The position numbers were made by a program, and so were the translations under genes. This document shows, piece by piece, positions 49,767-51,555 of a DNA stretch of 51,555 nt (positions are counted from its first letter, which is position 1; each line of letters starts with the position of its first letter). The notes under the pieces are model-generated. The model saw only the letters and a program-made list of their open reading frames with translations, ran no database searches and had not been told where the DNA came from. The stretch comes from Anaerolineales bacterium UBA1429. Lineage in GTDB: Bacteria; Chloroflexota; Anaerolineae; UBA1429. Location: contig DCTX01000069.1 in the NCBI GenBank assembly GCA_002329325.1, positions 22,549 through 74,103 of the forward strand, given 5' to 3'.

Positions 49767-50648
49767 CTAGCGCGGCAGGCCGTAGCGCTCAGAGATCATC
49801 TCGCGGCCCAGACGCCCCAAGGCGAACTCCTGGAAGCGATACGCCTCCTCGGGGGCTTCTGGCGCTGCGGAGATGAACAGCTCGTAGCTCAAGGGATAGC
49901 CCCCCACTTCGAGCTGGGCCCGGCTGGGCCACAATCCATCCAGCGAGACCGCCTTGACCCGCGGCTCGCGCCCCAGGTAGGCCGCCGACAGGTACCCGAT
50001 GGCCAGGGGATGCTCGGCCACGTACGAGAGCACGGCCTGATCGTGGGGCAACACCAGGGCGGCGGTCGAGAGGTCCTGGCCGGCCATGATGGCGGCGTCA
50101 AAGACCTGGCGCGCCGTCACGGCGGCGCTCTGGATGGCGAACTCGGGCGCGCCCTGGCCCGCCTCCAGGGCCGACCAATCGGTGATATAGCCCGCGTATA
50201 GCTCGGACAGCGCCTGCTCGCCGATCTGGCTCAGGGCATTGTCGCGGTGCACGATGATCGCCAGCCCATCTCGGGCCAGGTGACGCCAGGGCAACATGGG
50301 CGCTCGGGCGCGTGCGGTCGTCTGGTCTGGGGCGGCGATGATGGCCAGGTCCGCCTGGCCTGAAGCGGCCAGGCTGTGGGCTTGTTCCGAGGACATGGCC
50401 GCGATCTCGATGGTGATGCCGTTGCGGTAGCCGACATAGGCGGCGCGCAGGTCCTCGGCCAGGGGAAGGGCTGGCCAGCAGACCGCCAGTCGCACTACCT
50501 CCGGCGACCAGGCGTCATCCTGGCCGGTTTCTTGGCCCTCGGTCTCTTGCACCGGGGCAAAGAGCGTGGCGCAGCCCGCCAACAGCAGCCCCAGGAGGGC
50601 CGCCATCAGCAACCCGCGCCCGTATAGGCTCACCCCATGCCCCCTCAT
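49767..50648 (-). CDS. PstS-like substrate-binding lipoprotein
   Basis: 293 residues from the ATG at 50648, which begins eight bases after the uppP stop; a longer frame would overlap uppP. A lipobox LLLAGC places the lipidated cysteine at residue 26 after a short signal helix. The rest resembles PstS-type periplasmic binding proteins: AVCWPALPLAEDLRAAYVGY, QADLAIIAAPDQTTARARAP, DGLAIIVHRDNALSQIGEQA, LYAGYITDWSALEAGQG and a C-terminal lobe ending in EFALGRLGREMISERYGL. The INPI/DW motif of phosphate binders is only partly kept, so the ligand may be phosphate or another anion. No pstCAB genes are in the window. Confidence 0.78.
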   Translation of the reverse strand: MRGHGVSLYGRGLLMAALLGLLLAGCATLFAPVQETEGQETGQDDAWSPEVVRLAVCWPALPLAEDLRAAYVGYRNGITIEIAAMSSEQAHSLAASGQADLAIIAAPDQTTARARAPMLPWRHLARDGLAIIVHRDNALSQIGEQALSELYAGYITDWSALEAGQGAPEFAIQSAAVTARQVFDAAIMAGQDLSTAALVLPHDQAVLSYVAEHPLAIGYLSAAYLGREPRVKAVSLDGLWPSRAQLEVGGYPLSYELFISAAPEAPEEAYRFQEFALGRLGREMISERYGLPR

Positions 50649-50656
50649 CTCGAACC

Positions 50657-51466
50657 TCACCGCAACAGATACACGGCCAGGCTCACGAGACCCATGGCCC
50701 AGCAATAGTACGCAAAGGGGCGCAGCCCGCGCTGCTGCAGGTGCCGCAGCAGCAGCGCGATGGCGGCATAGCCGCTGATCAACGCGGCCACGAACCCGGC
50801 GGCCAGCGCCGCGCTGGATTCGGCGGGCGCGGCGCCGCCAAGCAGGTCCAGCGCCTCGAGGATCGTTGCGCCCAACACGACCGGGATCGCCATGAGAAAG
50901 GAGAAACGGGCCGCCTCATGGCGGCGCAGGCCCAGGGCCAGCCCGGCGGAGATGGTGGCGCCCGAGCGCGAGATGCCCGGCGCCAGGGCCACGCCCTGGG
51001 CGATGCCGATGGTCAGGGCATCGCCCGCCCTCAGGCTCGCCAGGTCGCGCCGCTGGGCGGCCAGCCGCTCGGCCAGGAACATGACGCCGCCGGTGACCAG
51101 CAGCAACGCCGCTGCGGCGGGCGGGGTTCCGAACAGGTGCTCCAGCCACTCGCGCAAGAGGAGCGCGGCCACCCCGGCGGGCACGGCGCTGAGGGCCACC
51201 AGCCAGGCCAGGCGCGCCTCGGGCGTGGCGAGGCGGCGGTAGCGCAGCAGGGCGAGCGCGCCCCGCACCAGGGCCGCCAGGTCGCGCCGGAAGTAGAGCA
51301 GCACGGCAAAGAGGGTGGCGAAATGCACCATCACGTCAAAGGTAAAGCTGGAGGGGCCTCTCCCCAGCAGCCAGGGCACCAGCACCAGATGGCCCGAGCT
51401 GCTGACCGGCAGGAACTCGGTCAACCCTTGCAGCAGGCCCCAGAGCAAGGCTTCCATCACACTCAT
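50657..51466 (-). CDS. uppP: undecaprenyl-diphosphate phosphatase
   Basis: Integral membrane enzyme that recycles undecaprenyl pyrophosphate to the phosphate carrier for wall and exopolysaccharide synthesis; the family (BacA) confers bacitracin tolerance. 269 residues, about eight helices. QGLTEFLPVSSSGHLVLVPW holds the catalytic Glu/Ser pair and APGISRSGATISAGLALGL the second signature with its essential Arg. First visible complete gene of the - strand pair with the lipoprotein, following a partial gene 29 bases upstream. It works in the same lipid cycle as the DgkA-like kinase. Confidence 0.95.
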   Translation of the reverse strand: MSVMEALLWGLLQGLTEFLPVSSSGHLVLVPWLLGRGPSSFTFDVMVHFATLFAVLLYFRRDLAALVRGALALLRYRRLATPEARLAWLVALSAVPAGVAALLLREWLEHLFGTPPAAAALLLVTGGVMFLAERLAAQRRDLASLRAGDALTIGIAQGVALAPGISRSGATISAGLALGLRRHEAARFSFLMAIPVVLGATILEALDLLGGAAPAESSAALAAGFVAALISGYAAIALLLRHLQQRGLRPFAYYCWAMGLVSLAVYLLR

Positions 51467-51495
51467 GGCCGCAAGACTCCTTTGCGCCGGACGGG

Positions 51496-51555
51496 CTAGT
51501 CGCGCTTGCGCTGGTTCTGGTTCCAGCGGGCGCGGTTGTACTCGCGAGCGGCGGG
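51496..51555 (-). CDS. C-terminal end of an unidentified gene, cut by window edge
   Basis: The - strand frame entering at the window end reads AAREYNRARWNQNQRKRD before a TAG stop at 51498-51496. The basic, Gln/Asn-rich tail is unlike chance translation, and the 29-base gap to uppP on the same strand suggests an operon. Too short to identify. Confidence 0.5.
   Translation of the reverse strand, partial: PAAREYNRARWNQNQRKRD

Noticed and set aside
1..51555. CRISPR arrays, insertion sequences, prophage or integrase genes
   Set aside because: No regularly spaced direct repeats, transposase or integrase motifs were seen on either strand.

Overview
The window is a GC-rich bacterial chromosome segment, roughly two-thirds G+C by eye, densely coded on both strands. 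It holds 41 protein-coding genes, two of them cut by the window edges, and no rRNA or tRNA that I can find. The gene families suggest a monoderm-type, Terrabacteria-like bacterium: a T-box ahead of valS, a CpsD-type BY-kinase, a YqfF/PgpH-type 7TM-HD protein, a DgkA/UndK-type small kinase, PcrA, and a DinG with an N-terminal exonuclease. My best guess is Chloroflexota (Anaerolineae-like), helped by the single-chain ADP-forming acetyl-CoA synthetase and several hypothetical families. That placement is inference, not a search result. Promoters are unusually readable, with many TTGACA-17-TATAAT-like pairs.

Layout. 1-2.6 kb: the C-terminal part of a GH2 beta-mannosidase facing an aldo/keto reductase. 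2.7-7.2 kb: a tight + strand run dnaJ-prmA-rsmE-metallophosphoesterase-putative nuclease, closed by a strong terminator. 7.4-9.4 kb: a small membrane-anchored protein and an M81 peptidase. 9.4-12.9 kb: a three-gene ABC-2 exporter operon on the - strand. 13.2-15.3 kb: two HAD phosphatases and a DUF1801 protein. 15.4-24.5 kb: a long + strand run with ADP-forming acyl-CoA synthetase, enolase, rpsU-yqeY, 7TM-HD protein, dgkA, two Wzz-type proteins and a BY-kinase.

24.6-25.0 kb: the most striking non-coding region. It has a cluster of DnaA boxes, three of them on an exact 22-bp period. The last box is followed by a GC spacer, a CTA-triplet tract and an AT-rich stretch. This is the textbook layout of a bacterial oriC, although no dnaA or dnaN lies in the window.

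25.0-37.8 kb: genome-maintenance genes (dinG-like, pcrA, recN) interleaved with a URO-D family protein, a Yip1-like protein, the polyprenyl-phosphate sugar transferase that primes exopolysaccharide synthesis, and a DUF2723 membrane protein. 37.8-41.5 kb: three - strand membrane or membrane-anchored proteins, one built from repeated DUF5671-like units. 41.6-44.2 kb: a tartrate/malate-type dehydrogenase and an MFS transporter. 44.1-49.0 kb: valS with a T-box leader (specifier GUC) and proS. 49.1-51.6 kb: an MBL-fold hydrolase, then uppP with a PstS-like lipoprotein and the tail of another gene.

Themes. Lipid-carrier and envelope functions recur (DgkA/UndK, UppP, sugar transferase, Wzz, BY-kinase, DUF2723), as do translation functions (PrmA, RsmE, S21, ValRS, ProRS) and DNA maintenance (DinG, PcrA, RecN around the candidate origin).
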